Source of the DNA: Erythrobacter sp.
Lineage (GTDB): Bacteria > Pseudomonadota > Alphaproteobacteria > Sphingomonadales > Sphingomonadaceae
Assembly (NCBI GenBank): GCA_013822125.1
Contig: PNJY01000002.1
Coordinates: 17,787 to 81,786, forward strand
DNA length: 64,000 nucleotides
Reading direction: 5' to 3'
Shown: positions 35,650-45,515 of the stretch, one piece after another
How positions within the stretch are numbered: the stretch's first letter is position 1
Layout of the letters: every line of letters begins with the position of its first letter
Position numbers and translations under genes: made by a program
The notes under the pieces: model-generated
Databases searched by the model: none
What the model saw: the letters and a program-made list of their open reading frames with translations, nothing else
What the model was told of the DNA's origin: nothing

Positions 35650-36086
35650 GGGAGAGAACCTGTCCTACAGGCGAGACCTGCTGCAAACCGGGGGCATTAA
35701 GGTGGCGACATCGGTGCTGGATATCGGTTGCAGTGACCTGGAGGTGGTTGGTGCGTTGCACCTCCGCAACTTTGTGGGGTTGAATCAATCCCCGCAGTGC
35801 CTTGCGGCGGCGCGGGCGAAGCGCCGGATTGGACTTTTCTCCTGGCGCTGACAGAACAAGTCTAACCGGCCGATATCGGACCCTTGGGGATTTCATCGCG
35901 AGAAGCACAGCGTGTTGTCGCGTGACCTCGCGATATGATCATGCGGGCGATCATGTCGCAGCCAGTCACATGCTCTATTTTTACGAGCCGTTGCGGCGCA
36001 GCCTGGAAGCCACGGGCCGTTTTGCTGCGATCCGACAGATCGGCTCACATTCCGATGTCGTCGTCTATCGCTGTGATGTTGATTGA
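35650..36086 (+). pseudogene. Broken SAM-dependent methyltransferase
   Basis: Reading from 35668, the frame gives SVLDIGCSDLEVVGALHLRN followed by FVGLNQSPQCLAAARAKR. This is a class I methyltransferase motif I (LDIGCGD-like) and motif II region. The frame then stops at a TGA near 35850. The C-terminal part reappears in other frames, ending DHVAASHMLYFYEPL...RFAAIRQIGSHSDVVVYRC, which resembles the end of sugar or nodulation-type methyltransferases. The middle part is missing. At least one stop or frameshift and one deletion are needed to explain this. It suggests loss of a methyl decoration from the capsule. Confidence 0.6.
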
Positions 36087-36239
36087 ACCGCTGCCGCCGA
36101 TTGGCGCGCCCGTCGGTCCGGAGGTTGCAGATCGGAAATTCAACCGCTTGACTATTGCAGCGGCCCTAATGTCGCAATTAGACCTTGGGCGCGCTGATTC
36201 CCTCTGGCGCTGCTGCGGATGGGCGGGCATAGGGGCGCG

Positions 36240-37364
36240 ATGACCCTCATTCAAAGTTGGACTGTAAAAGCCAAACGCAATCCTTGGTTTCTGGCGGGCG
36301 TTATTCTGCCCGTGCTGGCCAGCGCTCTCTATTTCTTCTTGATTGCATCCGACGAGTTCGTTTCAGAGTCGCGGTTTGTCATCAAGGCGCCCAACCAGCG
36401 CGGCGGACAGGTCTCCAGCTTTGCAAACCTAATCCAAACGACGGGGCTTTCCGCCGGGCAGGAACAGGCCGACCAAGTGATTGATTTTGCTCGTTCGCGA
36501 TCGGCGCTGAAGAAGCTTGCAACCGAAGTGCCGGTGAAACAGGTCTATAGCGGCGATGGCGTGGATTTCCTCTCCGCCTTTCCCCTGCCCTGGCAGCAAG
36601 ACGCGTTCGAGGATCTGTATAATTATTACACGAGCAAGGTGAGCATTGCGCGAGACACCGATACCGGCCTCATCGTCCTGCGCACGCGCGCCTACACGGC
36701 CCGGGACGCCCACCTTATCAATGAGCGACTGCTCCGCCAGAGCGAGGCTCTGGTCAACGAACTGAACGAGCGAGCGCGCACGCGCGCCATAGCCGAGGCC
36801 GAAAGCCGTGTGGCGGAGGCGGAACAGCGCGTGGCCGCCGCCCGCCGCGCCTTGGCCGCCTATCGCAACAAGGCGCAGCTCGTCGATCCGTTGAAACAAG
36901 CCACCGGCGTTGTGGAAATTGCCAATCGCCTGATCGCCGAACGCGCCGCGCTGGAGGCGCAGCTATCGACGTTGCAGCGACTTACGCCTGAACATCCCTC
37001 CATTCCCGCCCTGCGGCAGCGCATCGCCTCCCTCACGCAGGAGGTCGACCAGCAGACTGCGCGCGTGGTCGGCGGCCCCGGCGCGATCAGTGGCAAGCTG
37101 CCAAGTTACGAAGCGCTGGAGCTGGAGCAGGAGCTCGCCGCCCAGCTGCTGGTGATCACCCGCACCTCGTTGGAACAGGCGCGGACGGAGGCGCTGAAAC
37201 AGCAATTCTACCTCGAACGCGTCGTCAATCCGAACGAACCTGACCTGCCCGAATATCCCCACGCCCTGCGCAATGTGTTGACCATCCTGGGCTTTGCCCT
37301 GTGCCTCTATTTCATCATCTGGATGTTCGTGGTCGGCATATTGGAACACGCACCGGAGGATTGA
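36240..37364 (+). CDS. kpsE: Capsule export inner-membrane protein (KpsE/CtrB/BexC family)
   Basis: 374 residues from ATG (MTLIQSWTVKAKRNPWFLAG). There is an N-terminal membrane segment (WFLAGVILPVLASALYFFLI) and FVSESRFVIKAPNQ typical of polysaccharide co-polymerase proteins. A long coiled coil with ARTRAIAEAESRVAEAEQRVAAARRAL follows at about 180-310. The C-terminus has YPHALRNVLTILGFALCLYFIIWMFVVGI, the second membrane helix. These proteins bridge the KpsMT ABC transporter to the outer-membrane exporter. kpsM follows after 3 bp. Confidence 0.9.
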   Translation: MTLIQSWTVKAKRNPWFLAGVILPVLASALYFFLIASDEFVSESRFVIKAPNQRGGQVSSFANLIQTTGLSAGQEQADQVIDFARSRSALKKLATEVPVKQVYSGDGVDFLSAFPLPWQQDAFEDLYNYYTSKVSIARDTDTGLIVLRTRAYTARDAHLINERLLRQSEALVNELNERARTRAIAEAESRVAEAEQRVAAARRALAAYRNKAQLVDPLKQATGVVEIANRLIAERAALEAQLSTLQRLTPEHPSIPALRQRIASLTQEVDQQTARVVGGPGAISGKLPSYEALELEQELAAQLLVITRTSLEQARTEALKQQFYLERVVNPNEPDLPEYPHALRNVLTILGFALCLYFIIWMFVVGILEHAPED

Positions 37365-37367
37365 ACC

Positions 37368-38150
37368 GTGGCTTCGCTCAGCAAGGGTTGGGATATCCAG
37401 ACACGCGTCATCGGCGCCCTGATGCTCCGCGAGCTGACGACGCGTTTCGGCCGGGAAAATATCGGCTTCCTGTGGATCATGGCAGAACCGCTGCTGTTCG
37501 CGGTTCTGGTCGGCCTGCTCTGGCGCGTGATGAAAGGGCCGCTGGAATACGGCGTGGACATCGTCGCTTTCGTCGTCAGTGGTTATATCCCGCTTGTGCT
37601 GTTCCGTAGCGTCATAATGCGAGCGGTGAACAGCTTCACTGCCAACGGCAGCCTGATGTATCACCGCCAGATAAAGGTCCTTGACCTCATTCTTGTCCGC
37701 TTCATTATTGAATTGATTGGCCATATGATGGCTTATCTCGCTATCGCGACAGCGCTAAGAGCCTTTGGTATGTTTCCTTGGCCACATGATATTGGTTTTT
37801 TGATGCTGGGATGGGGATATTTCTCACTATTTACGCTTTCAGTTGCTCTTATTGTTGCTCCGTTGAGTGAGATGAGTGATATTTTAGAGAAATTTATTCC
37901 CGTAACGACCTATTTGATGGTGCCATTCTCGGGCACGTTCTTTCTTGTTGGCGTGTTGTCGCCCGAAGCAGCCAACGTCGTTCTGTACTCTCCGCCTGTG
38001 CACGCCATGGAAATGATGCGTTTCGGAGTCTTTGGTCCGGCCATCGACCCTCATTATGATTTTATCTACCCTTTAGAATTCAGTTTGCCTTGTGTGGCCA
38101 TTGGTTTGTTTTTGTGCCGCGTGGTGCGCCGTCGGTTGGTGGTGGAATGA
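37368..38150 (+). CDS. kpsM: Capsule ABC transporter permease KpsM
   Basis: 260 residues, GTG start 3 bp after kpsE. The N-terminus RVIGALMLRELTTRFGRENIGFLWIMAEPLLF is the classic ABC-2 polysaccharide exporter signature. Six membrane helices follow. With KpsT it exports lipid-linked capsule polymer across the inner membrane. Its 3' half (about 37690-38100) is visibly AT-richer than the 5' half, which suggests a mosaic gene. Its TGA overlaps the kpsT ATG. Confidence 0.93.
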   Translation: MASLSKGWDIQTRVIGALMLRELTTRFGRENIGFLWIMAEPLLFAVLVGLLWRVMKGPLEYGVDIVAFVVSGYIPLVLFRSVIMRAVNSFTANGSLMYHRQIKVLDLILVRFIIELIGHMMAYLAIATALRAFGMFPWPHDIGFLMLGWGYFSLFTLSVALIVAPLSEMSDILEKFIPVTTYLMVPFSGTFFLVGVLSPEAANVVLYSPPVHAMEMMRFGVFGPAIDPHYDFIYPLEFSLPCVAIGLFLCRVVRRRLVVE

Positions 38151-38794
38151 TCGTCTGCCAGGATATTCGCAAAAGCTACCGCGCGGGGCATGGTCGGCAC
38201 GAAGTGCTGAAGGGCATCAACCTCACCATCAACAAGGGGGAGCGGGTGGCCCTGCTTGGCCGCAACGGCGCGGGCAAATCCACCCTGATCAAACAGATCG
38301 GCGGTGTCGAGATGCCCGACAGCGGCCGCATCATCCGCCAGATGACAAGCAGCTGGCCGATCGGTTTCAGTGGCGGTTTTCAGGGCAGCCTGACGGGTTA
38401 TGACAATGCCCGCTTCATCGCCCGCATCTATGGCCGATCCTATGCCGAAATGCGCGAGTTTGTGGAGGATTTCACCGAACTGGGCGGCTCGCTGAAAATG
38501 CCGGTGAAAACCTATTCATCCGGCATGCGCGCCCGCCTGGCCTTTGCCCTGTCGCTGGCCATCGAATTCGATTGTTACCTGATCGACGAGGTGATTCTAG
38601 TCGGGGATCAGAATTTCCAGCGCAAATGTCACGAACAGCTATTCGAGAAGCGCGCCGACCGCGCCATGGTCATCGCCAGCCACGATGTACACACCATACG
38701 TAACATCTGCAATCGCGCGTTATTGATCCACAATGGAGAAGGTGCCGTTTACGACGATGTGGCGGAGGCAATCAATCTATATGAAGCGCTTTAG
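38147..38794 (+). CDS. kpsT: Capsule ABC transporter ATPase KpsT
   Basis: 215 residues, beginning MIVCQDIRKSYRAG in ATGA overlap with kpsM. Walker A is GRNGAGKST, the signature is TYSSGMRARLAF, Walker B is CYLIDEVILVGD, and the H-loop is VIASHDVHTI. The motifs FSGGFQGSLTGYDNARF and DEVILVGDQNF are diagnostic of the KpsT/CtrD/BexA family. This size, without a C-terminal glycan-binding domain, is normal for group 2 capsule exporters. Confidence 0.95.
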   Translation: MIVCQDIRKSYRAGHGRHEVLKGINLTINKGERVALLGRNGAGKSTLIKQIGGVEMPDSGRIIRQMTSSWPIGFSGGFQGSLTGYDNARFIARIYGRSYAEMREFVEDFTELGGSLKMPVKTYSSGMRARLAFALSLAIEFDCYLIDEVILVGDQNFQRKCHEQLFEKRADRAMVIASHDVHTIRNICNRALLIHNGEGAVYDDVAEAINLYEAL

Positions 38795-38904
38795 GGACGA
38801 TTAATCCATTGTCACAGTAGAGATGCTTCCTCAAAATCCCTAATTGTGATGCCGTCTATGAAGTTTCTCCTCGGTCGCCTCCAATTGAAATGGAGAATGT
38901 CGCT

Positions 38905-41900
38905 ATGAAAACAAATATCTCGCGGGATGAGGTCGCTCGTCTCTATAAGTCAGGTATGTTCGATGCCGACTGGTATCGTAATGAATATCCGGATACTGAT
39001 GCGCTGGGCATGGATCCAGCAGAGCATTATCTTTGGATTGGGCGAAGATTAGGCCGACCTGGTTCAAAAAGAATGAGCGCTTCCACGCTTGAAAGCAGCG
39101 CAGAAGGTGGCTCGTTTGTCCCCGAGCTGAGCGAACAGAGTGGATACAGATCCATAGCCACATTCACGACCTCTGAGCGAGCCAATTTTCTACGGCGGTT
39201 GAGGATGCCTCCTCGTGCTCACGATTTTAATTATCGACCAACTATATCTATTCTTTTGCCAACGTACAAGAGCCAGATTAACTATTTAGATACGGCAGTT
39301 ATGTCTATTATTAATCAATCTTACATCAACTTGGAATTAATAATTGTTGATGATGGGTCAAATTCAATAGAACTGGAAGCTTATCTTAGAGGACTAATTC
39401 TTCGAGATGAGCGAATTCGTGTTCAGATTAATCTAATGAACGGCGGAATTTCGGCAGCAACGAACGAATGTCTGTCCCTAGCCAGTGGCGAATTTATTGC
39501 TCTGTTTGACCATGATGACATCCTGGTGCTTGATGCACTGGAACGATTCATAGACGTTTTAAATAGACAGCCAGCACTTGATCTCATCTACTCAGATGAA
39601 TGCCGCATAGATGAGTTCGATGTTCCGATTGATATGTTCAGAAAACCCGATTGGAGTAGCGCCATGTTGCAAAATTACATGTACACAGGGCATCTCTCGC
39701 TGTATCGCCGCTCTGTCGTTGAACGGGTCGGTGGTTTCCGTAGCGAGTATGACTTCTCACAAGACTATGATCTTGCGCTACGAGTCACTGAATTAACCGA
39801 TCGAATTCATCACATTCCCGAACTACTTTATGGTTGGCGCGCCATTGCAGGTTCTGGCGCAGCGGGCGGCAAGGACTTTGCGCGGGAGAGCAATATAGCC
39901 GCTCTCCAGGACGCCATGCGCCGCCGTGGCATCGCCGGCAAAGCCGTTCCCCTGGCTACGGCCAATCGCATGGATCGGCGCGGCTTCATGCCTGAGCCAC
40001 TCGTTTCTATTATCATACCATCCGACAATGTTAAACACATATCCGAGGCTATAAGTTCGATATTTTCATATACAGATTATGTAAATTTTGAAATAGTTAT
40101 TGTAACGAATTCCAATATTATAGAAACGTTGCGCGACACAACCGATGCTCGGGTTATTTTTATTGTATTTGATGAACCATTCAATTTTTCAGCGAAGTGT
40201 AACGCTGGCGCACAAGGTTCGCACGGTGATTTTTATTGCTTCTTCAATGATGACGTTCGCCCCATGTCTCGAGACTGGATTGAGGCGTTGCTTGAATATG
40301 GTCTAATGAGCGATGTTGGGGCGGTAGGCGCTAAATTGCTGTACGAGAATGGAACGATACAGCATGCAGGCATGGTCACTGGCGTTCGTAATCTGATTGG
40401 GACCGCGTTTCATTGCTTGCCAGCCGACACAGGCAGGCATTTCAACATGGCACAATGTGTTCGTGATGTTACCCTGCTGTGTGGTGCGTTGATTTTGATG
40501 CGCCGCGGAGTTTTCCACGCCGTTGGCGGTTGGGATGAGGGTGCCTTTGCAATAGCTCATTCTGATACTGACTTGTGTCTTAAGGTCTGGGACGCTGGTT
40601 TGCGCTGCGTCTACACGCCTTACGCAACATTAGTTCATATCGGCCACGTCTCGATCGGCCTTGAGGAAGCCAAGGAGCAAAAGAAAAAGAAGCGCAAGGA
40701 AAAGGGCGAAGTTGCTCTTTTGCGCCGCTGGCCCAATCAGATCGCTCATGATCCGTTCTTCACTTATCCAATGGTCAGAAGCGTCTATCACGATGCGCAG
40801 GAGTATTTCAGAATCTATCCTGGTAAACAGTTTCCGCTGCTCAAGGGACGTGATATTTTGATTGCTTGTCATGAGTTGACGCAGAGTGGTGCGCCGCTAA
40901 TGGCGCTCGAAATGGCCCGTCAATTGTTGCACGCGGGTCATTTTGTCACGGTGATTGCACCAGATGATGGTCCGATGAGAGTGGCCCTGACGGAGGCTGG
41001 AGTTACTGTAATAGTTGATGAATTGCTTTTCAGTGGACACGACACTGTAAAACGTCTGTGTGCAGGTTTTGATGTGGTGATCGCAAATACCATCGTGACA
41101 TGGCCACTTGTTAATTCAATTATGGATCATGTTTGTGTGAAGTGGTATATTCACGAAAGTCAATTTTTGCATGATTATATTGCGAACGAAGTTATTAGAT
41201 TCGACGATATATCGGAATCTGTAGACATTTGGGCTGTAACCTCCGTTCCAGCTAATATCCTGCAAGAAAAAGGGTGGAACTGTAGAATTGTTACTCCAGG
41301 AGTGGCTGAAGTCGCCGTTGCTCACAGGAAGAATCGGAATGATGATTTTATTGAGGTTGTAATTTTGGGGGGCTACGAATCTCGCAAGGGACAGGATTTG
41401 GCGGTTGCGATGCTAGAGCACCTTTCTCCACAGTTGCGTAAAATTGTACGTCTCAGATGCTTCGGCCGGATAGTTGACTCCCAATTTCACGACCGGCTGT
41501 TTGAGCTGGCTGCGCTGCAGAAAGGCCAAGTCTCGTTGAGCGCCGCCCTTAGTCGCGTCCAGGCTCAAGAGATGATCAGAAATGCAGATATAGTGCTTGT
41601 GCCTTCGCGGGATGAGTCATTTTCTCTAGTGGTGGTTGAAGCGCTCCAACAGGGGGCGATTGTTGTTTGTTCGCAAGCTGTTGGAGCGGCGGAATTCTTA
41701 GAGAATGGTAAAAGCGCATTTGTAGCGGCCTCGCCCTCTCCGAAAGATCTGGCTGGAGCGATTGAGCGTGCAGTTGCCTGCCGCAATCTTTGGCCAATGA
41801 TTCGGGAGGTCGGGGCGGACCTCGCTCGTTCTGAATTTAGTGAGCAGGCTTTTCGGAAACGGCTGTTGCTCGCCTTGGAGGACAGTCTCCATAGGGCGAG

Positions 41901-41907
41901 CCAATGA
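38905..41907 (+). CDS. Multidomain glycosyltransferase (GT2-GT2-GT4)
   Basis: About 1000 residues; ATG at 38905 is favoured because GGAG precedes it, over the ATG at 38890. The N-terminal about 14-53 (MFDADWYRNEYPDTDALGMDPAEHY...) is a short module shared with the sulfotransferase C-terminus in this locus. The first GT2 domain is about 110-340 (ISILLPTYKSQ, DDGSNS, DHDDI). The second GT2 is about 365-590 (VSIIIPSDNVK, FFNDDVRPM, GGWDE). A lysine-rich linker (EQKKKKRKEKGE) follows, then a GT4-type domain with VILGGYESRKGQDLA and DIVLVPSRDESFSLVVVEAL. The DNA is much AT-richer than its neighbours, pointing to recent acquisition. It likely builds much of the repeat unit. Confidence 0.88.
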   Translation: MKTNISRDEVARLYKSGMFDADWYRNEYPDTDALGMDPAEHYLWIGRRLGRPGSKRMSASTLESSAEGGSFVPELSEQSGYRSIATFTTSERANFLRRLRMPPRAHDFNYRPTISILLPTYKSQINYLDTAVMSIINQSYINLELIIVDDGSNSIELEAYLRGLILRDERIRVQINLMNGGISAATNECLSLASGEFIALFDHDDILVLDALERFIDVLNRQPALDLIYSDECRIDEFDVPIDMFRKPDWSSAMLQNYMYTGHLSLYRRSVVERVGGFRSEYDFSQDYDLALRVTELTDRIHHIPELLYGWRAIAGSGAAGGKDFARESNIAALQDAMRRRGIAGKAVPLATANRMDRRGFMPEPLVSIIIPSDNVKHISEAISSIFSYTDYVNFEIVIVTNSNIIETLRDTTDARVIFIVFDEPFNFSAKCNAGAQGSHGDFYCFFNDDVRPMSRDWIEALLEYGLMSDVGAVGAKLLYENGTIQHAGMVTGVRNLIGTAFHCLPADTGRHFNMAQCVRDVTLLCGALILMRRGVFHAVGGWDEGAFAIAHSDTDLCLKVWDAGLRCVYTPYATLVHIGHVSIGLEEAKEQKKKKRKEKGEVALLRRWPNQIAHDPFFTYPMVRSVYHDAQEYFRIYPGKQFPLLKGRDILIACHELTQSGAPLMALEMARQLLHAGHFVTVIAPDDGPMRVALTEAGVTVIVDELLFSGHDTVKRLCAGFDVVIANTIVTWPLVNSIMDHVCVKWYIHESQFLHDYIANEVIRFDDISESVDIWAVTSVPANILQEKGWNCRIVTPGVAEVAVAHRKNRNDDFIEVVILGGYESRKGQDLAVAMLEHLSPQLRKIVRLRCFGRIVDSQFHDRLFELAALQKGQVSLSAALSRVQAQEMIRNADIVLVPSRDESFSLVVVEALQQGAIVVCSQAVGAAEFLENGKSAFVAASPSPKDLAGAIERAVACRNLWPMIREVGADLARSEFSEQAFRKRLLLALEDSLHRASQ

Positions 41908-41980
41908 CAGCTTGGATGGTTCGGCGGCGAGCAGATTCGGGGTCGGCAGACAGGATGAGCAGCCGAACGGAAACAGCGCC

Positions 41981-43411
41981 TTGATCACTCCTGTCATCCT
42001 GTGTGGCGGTTCGGGCACGCGGCTGTGGCCATCATCGCGGCAGAGCCTGCCCAAGCAGTTCGTGCGCTTGCTCGGCGAGCACACCCTGTTCCAGAGCGCA
42101 GTGCAATTGGCCGCCGGGCCCGGCTTTGCAGCGCCGGTGATCGTGACCGGAGAGCCGTTTCGCTTCATCGTGAAGGAACAGCTGGAGGAAGCAGGGCAGG
42201 GCGCCGCCGCCATTCTGATCGAACCGGAGCCGCGCAACACCGCGCCGGCCGTACTGCTCGCCGCGCTGCACCTGGCGCAAACCGCGCCGAATGCTCTGAT
42301 GCTGGTGCTCCCATCCGACCAACTGGTGCGCGATGCCACCGCTTTCCGCGCCGCCGTTTCAGCCGCAAAGGATCAGGCGCAGGCCGGCGCGATCATCACG
42401 TTCGGCATTGAGCCGACCCGGCCCGATACCGGCTTTGGCTATCTGGAATTGGCTGATCCCGCGGCCCGCAATGCCGCACGCCCGCAGCCGCTGCGCCGAT
42501 TCGTGGAAAAGCCCGATGCCGCCGCTGCTGCGGCGATGCTCGCCACCGGCAGCTATCTGTGGAATGCTGGCATATTCCTGTTTTCAGTGGCCACTATCAT
42601 CCGGGCGTTTCGCACCCATGCCCCAGATATCTTCGCCGCCGTTTCTGCCGTTCAGGCCGGGGCAAAAGATGACCAGGGCTTCATCCGATTCGACCGCAGC
42701 ACCTGGGCGCGATCGCCGGGCATATCGGTGGACTATGCGATCATGGAAAAGGCCGCGAACCTGGCCGTGATGCCTTATGGCGGCGGCTGGGCGGACCTGG
42801 GCGACTGGAACCGGGTGTGGATGGAATCCGTGCATGATACCGACGGCACGGTTTGCACCGGCCCTGTCACGGCGATCGACTGCGCCGGCACCCTGCTGCG
42901 ATCAGAAACCAGCGGACTGCATGTGGTGGGGTTTGGATTGCAGGATATGCTGGTAGTCGCCACCGGTGATGCCGTGCTGGTCGCCCCCCAGGCTGCCGGC
43001 CCGCGGGTGGGCGAAGTGGTGGCCCGTCTGAAGCAGCACGATGTTGCCCAGGCCGTGGTCGGCACGCGCGACCTGCGCCCTTGGGGCTGGTTCGAGAGCA
43101 TCGCCCGCGGCGAGCGCTTCCAGGTCAAGCGCATCCTTGTGAAGCCCGGTGCCTCCATGTCGCTGCAGAGCCATCAGCACCGCACGGAGCATTGGGTAAT
43201 CGTGGCCGGCACCGCGACCGTAACGGTGGGCGAGGAGGTGCGCGAGTTTCAGGTAGACCAGTCTGTTTACATTCCCGTCGGTGCCCGCCATCGCCTTGAG
43301 AACAAGACGGATTCACCTGTCATCCTTATCGAGGTCCAGACGGGTGCTTATCTTGGAGAAGACGATATCGTGCGGTACCAGGATCAATACGCACGATCAT
43401 CACCACGTTAG
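41981..43411 (+). CDS. manC: Mannose-1-phosphate guanylyltransferase/mannose-6-phosphate isomerase
   Basis: About 476 residues. No ATG lies near the conserved N-terminus. TTG at 41981 (LITPVILCGGSGTRLWPSSR) has GGAA upstream and is chosen; the frame is open further upstream into the glycosyltransferase gene. The N-terminal nucleotidyltransferase has GGSGTRLWP and FVEKPD. The C-terminal cupin phosphomannose isomerase has RPWGWFE, QVKRILVKPGASMSLQSH and EHWVIVAGTA. It makes GDP-mannose for the capsule. No phosphomannomutase or GDP-mannose dehydratase is seen in the window. It ends in a 4-bp convergent overlap with the sulfotransferase gene. Confidence 0.93.
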   Translation: MITPVILCGGSGTRLWPSSRQSLPKQFVRLLGEHTLFQSAVQLAAGPGFAAPVIVTGEPFRFIVKEQLEEAGQGAAAILIEPEPRNTAPAVLLAALHLAQTAPNALMLVLPSDQLVRDATAFRAAVSAAKDQAQAGAIITFGIEPTRPDTGFGYLELADPAARNAARPQPLRRFVEKPDAAAAAAMLATGSYLWNAGIFLFSVATIIRAFRTHAPDIFAAVSAVQAGAKDDQGFIRFDRSTWARSPGISVDYAIMEKAANLAVMPYGGGWADLGDWNRVWMESVHDTDGTVCTGPVTAIDCAGTLLRSETSGLHVVGFGLQDMLVVATGDAVLVAPQAAGPRVGEVVARLKQHDVAQAVVGTRDLRPWGWFESIARGERFQVKRILVKPGASMSLQSHQHRTEHWVIVAGTATVTVGEEVREFQVDQSVYIPVGARHRLENKTDSPVILIEVQTGAYLGEDDIVRYQDQYARSSPR

Positions 43412-45444
43412 CGTTTTTGCGGCCGCAGGCGCCCTTCCGCAATGCCATGCAGGATGTAATGCCGCACCGGGTCCATGCCGTGTTTGGCCACATCCGGGTA
43501 GGTTTCCAGATACTCGTCCGCGTCAAACAGCCCGGCGCTGCGATACCGGGCGTGTTCCCGCTTGCGGCGCCAGCCCTGTGGCATCAACGCCCACCATTTG
43601 GGGAAGCGCGCGGCCATCTGCATCATGCTGCGCAGCCATTCCGCATTGGCAACGGAGGCCGTAGACCGGCTGCTCTCATCGGCCAGCATTGCGGTGAGGC
43701 GGGCGATCTCGTCAAAACGTGCAGCCAGTTTTTGTTCGGTCTCGGCGCGCGTCGCTTCGGCGGAGCGGGTTGCGGCTTCCAGCTCTTGCACACGGGCCGA
43801 CAACTCGCTGCTCTCGTTGGCCTGCCGTGTCAGTGACTGTTCTGCCTCCGAAAGCGCAGCTGTCGCAGCCTGCGCCACAGTCTCCTGCTCCTGCAACATG
43901 CGCGTGAGCTGGGCGATTTCAGCGATCTGGAGCTCGGGAACCGGCGCCGGTGCGGCGCGGGCCTCATCCAGCTGTGAACGCAGATCGGCGGCGCCGGCCT
44001 CGGCAACGGCCGCTGCCTTTTCCACAGCCAGCAACTGGTTCCACAGCTGCGCCAATTCTTCCTGTCGCTGCACCAGCGCGCTTTCCCCGGCCGCGGCGCG
44101 GCCAGCGAGCTCGGCATTGCGGACCTCCTGATCGTGCAATTCGGCGATGCGCGTGGCAAGCGTCTGCTCGGCCGCAAGGCGTATCTGTCGTTCCTGCTCC
44201 ACTGCGCTCTCCGCGGACAGAAGTGCTGCCGCGAGCCTAGTGACATCTTGTACAAGCTGCGTCTCGCGCGCGCGCAACGCTTCTGCCTCGGCCGCGGTCC
44301 TGCCAAGTTGCTCGGCATCTGCCCGCAGGGCGTCGATCTCGGCCTGCAATTGCTGGGCCTGGGCACGGTCGGCCTCTAGGTGCGCCTGGAGTTCTGCTTC
44401 CTTTTCCGCGGCTGCAGCCTGACGGGCTTCGGCCCCCTGAACGGCTTGGCTTGCGGCTTCGGCAGCTTGCCTGGCGGCCACCAATTGATCGCTCAATTCG
44501 CGTTTCAATTGGCTGCCCGAACCGACGCTGCCCGATATGCCCGCCCCCAGCAGCATGCGGGCAAAGGTCGAATAGGCCTGGTCAAATTCATGTCTGATCC
44601 GGTCCAGGTCGGCATGATCGGCGCTGTTCTCGCCCTGCTCGCTCCAGGCTGTCAGGATGGAATAGGTGCGGCGCAGCCAGGACGAAGGGCCGACATCATT
44701 CGGCACAGGATCGGCGCCCAGTTCGTGATGGCGGTGCTCGCCGCTCAGGAACTGTTCGATCTCGACATGGACCGCCGGCGCGTTGCGCGGCAGGGCGATG
44801 CCCAGCCCGGCCTTGATCCGTTCCACTTCGGCATTCCAGTTCCGCATCAGTTGGTCATAGCGGCAAAGCACACGCGGCACGCCGCGCGAGAATCGCTCTG
44901 CATCCAGCACGTGGCGCAACCACAGCAACTGGCCATAACCGGGTGCCATCAGGTCGCGCTCTTCCAGCGAGGCACAGACTTCCGCCGGGTTTCGCAGCAT
45001 CACCACGACGCGGGGCTCAACTTCTGCAGCGGCCATAGCCTCCAGCCAGAGATCGGCCAGGCGGCACAGGCGCGGGTCCTTGAGCGCAAACAGCGGGCCA
45101 AGTTTCGCATGATCCTGCACCACCTGCCCGATCCTGCCCATCATGTTGGATTTGAGGCCGGAGTTGCGCCAATCGTCATTAATCGGGCCCCAGTCCTCCC
45201 AGCTAGATCCGGCAGAATCCAAGATCGCGTCATTCAACGTTACCGCCGCAACCGATTCCCAATGGCCGACCGCATTGCCATCACCGGCCCCGATAAGTTC
45301 GTCGGGCAGGGCGCAGCCCAGCAGATTGAGGACACGGGTGATGGCGCTGGTGCCGCTGCGATGCATGCCTAACACCAATATTCCCTGTGCCTTGGCCGGT
45401 GCGTGCGAGGACTGGGCTGCAGATTTGCGGACTGGGCGCTTCAT
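43408..45444 (-). CDS. Sulfotransferase with coiled coil and glycosyltransferase-associated C-terminal module
   Basis: 678 residues from ATG at 45444. The N-terminal P-loop-like sulfotransferase domain has GILVLGMHRSGTSAITRVL (5'-phosphosulfate loop, about 21-39) and VVVMLRNPAEVCASLEERD (3'-phosphate motif). A long Ala/Glu-rich coiled coil (about 320-600) follows. It ends in RSAGLFDADEYLETYPDVAKHGMDPVRHYILHGIAEGR. The last module matches the N-terminus of the 1000-residue glycosyltransferase. The enzyme probably sulfates the capsule using PAPS; no PAPS-synthesis genes lie nearby. It is the only gene of the central block on the minus strand. Confidence 0.85.
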   Translation of the reverse strand: MKRPVRKSAAQSSHAPAKAQGILVLGMHRSGTSAITRVLNLLGCALPDELIGAGDGNAVGHWESVAAVTLNDAILDSAGSSWEDWGPINDDWRNSGLKSNMMGRIGQVVQDHAKLGPLFALKDPRLCRLADLWLEAMAAAEVEPRVVVMLRNPAEVCASLEERDLMAPGYGQLLWLRHVLDAERFSRGVPRVLCRYDQLMRNWNAEVERIKAGLGIALPRNAPAVHVEIEQFLSGEHRHHELGADPVPNDVGPSSWLRRTYSILTAWSEQGENSADHADLDRIRHEFDQAYSTFARMLLGAGISGSVGSGSQLKRELSDQLVAARQAAEAASQAVQGAEARQAAAAEKEAELQAHLEADRAQAQQLQAEIDALRADAEQLGRTAAEAEALRARETQLVQDVTRLAAALLSAESAVEQERQIRLAAEQTLATRIAELHDQEVRNAELAGRAAAGESALVQRQEELAQLWNQLLAVEKAAAVAEAGAADLRSQLDEARAAPAPVPELQIAEIAQLTRMLQEQETVAQAATAALSEAEQSLTRQANESSELSARVQELEAATRSAEATRAETEQKLAARFDEIARLTAMLADESSRSTASVANAEWLRSMMQMAARFPKWWALMPQGWRRKREHARYRSAGLFDADEYLETYPDVAKHGMDPVRHYILHGIAEGRLRPQKR

Positions 45445-45515
45445 GGCGAGCGCCCTATCGCATGCATGGCACGATTGTCCACAGCGGACAATCCAGATGC
45501 GGACGTGAGCTGCCA

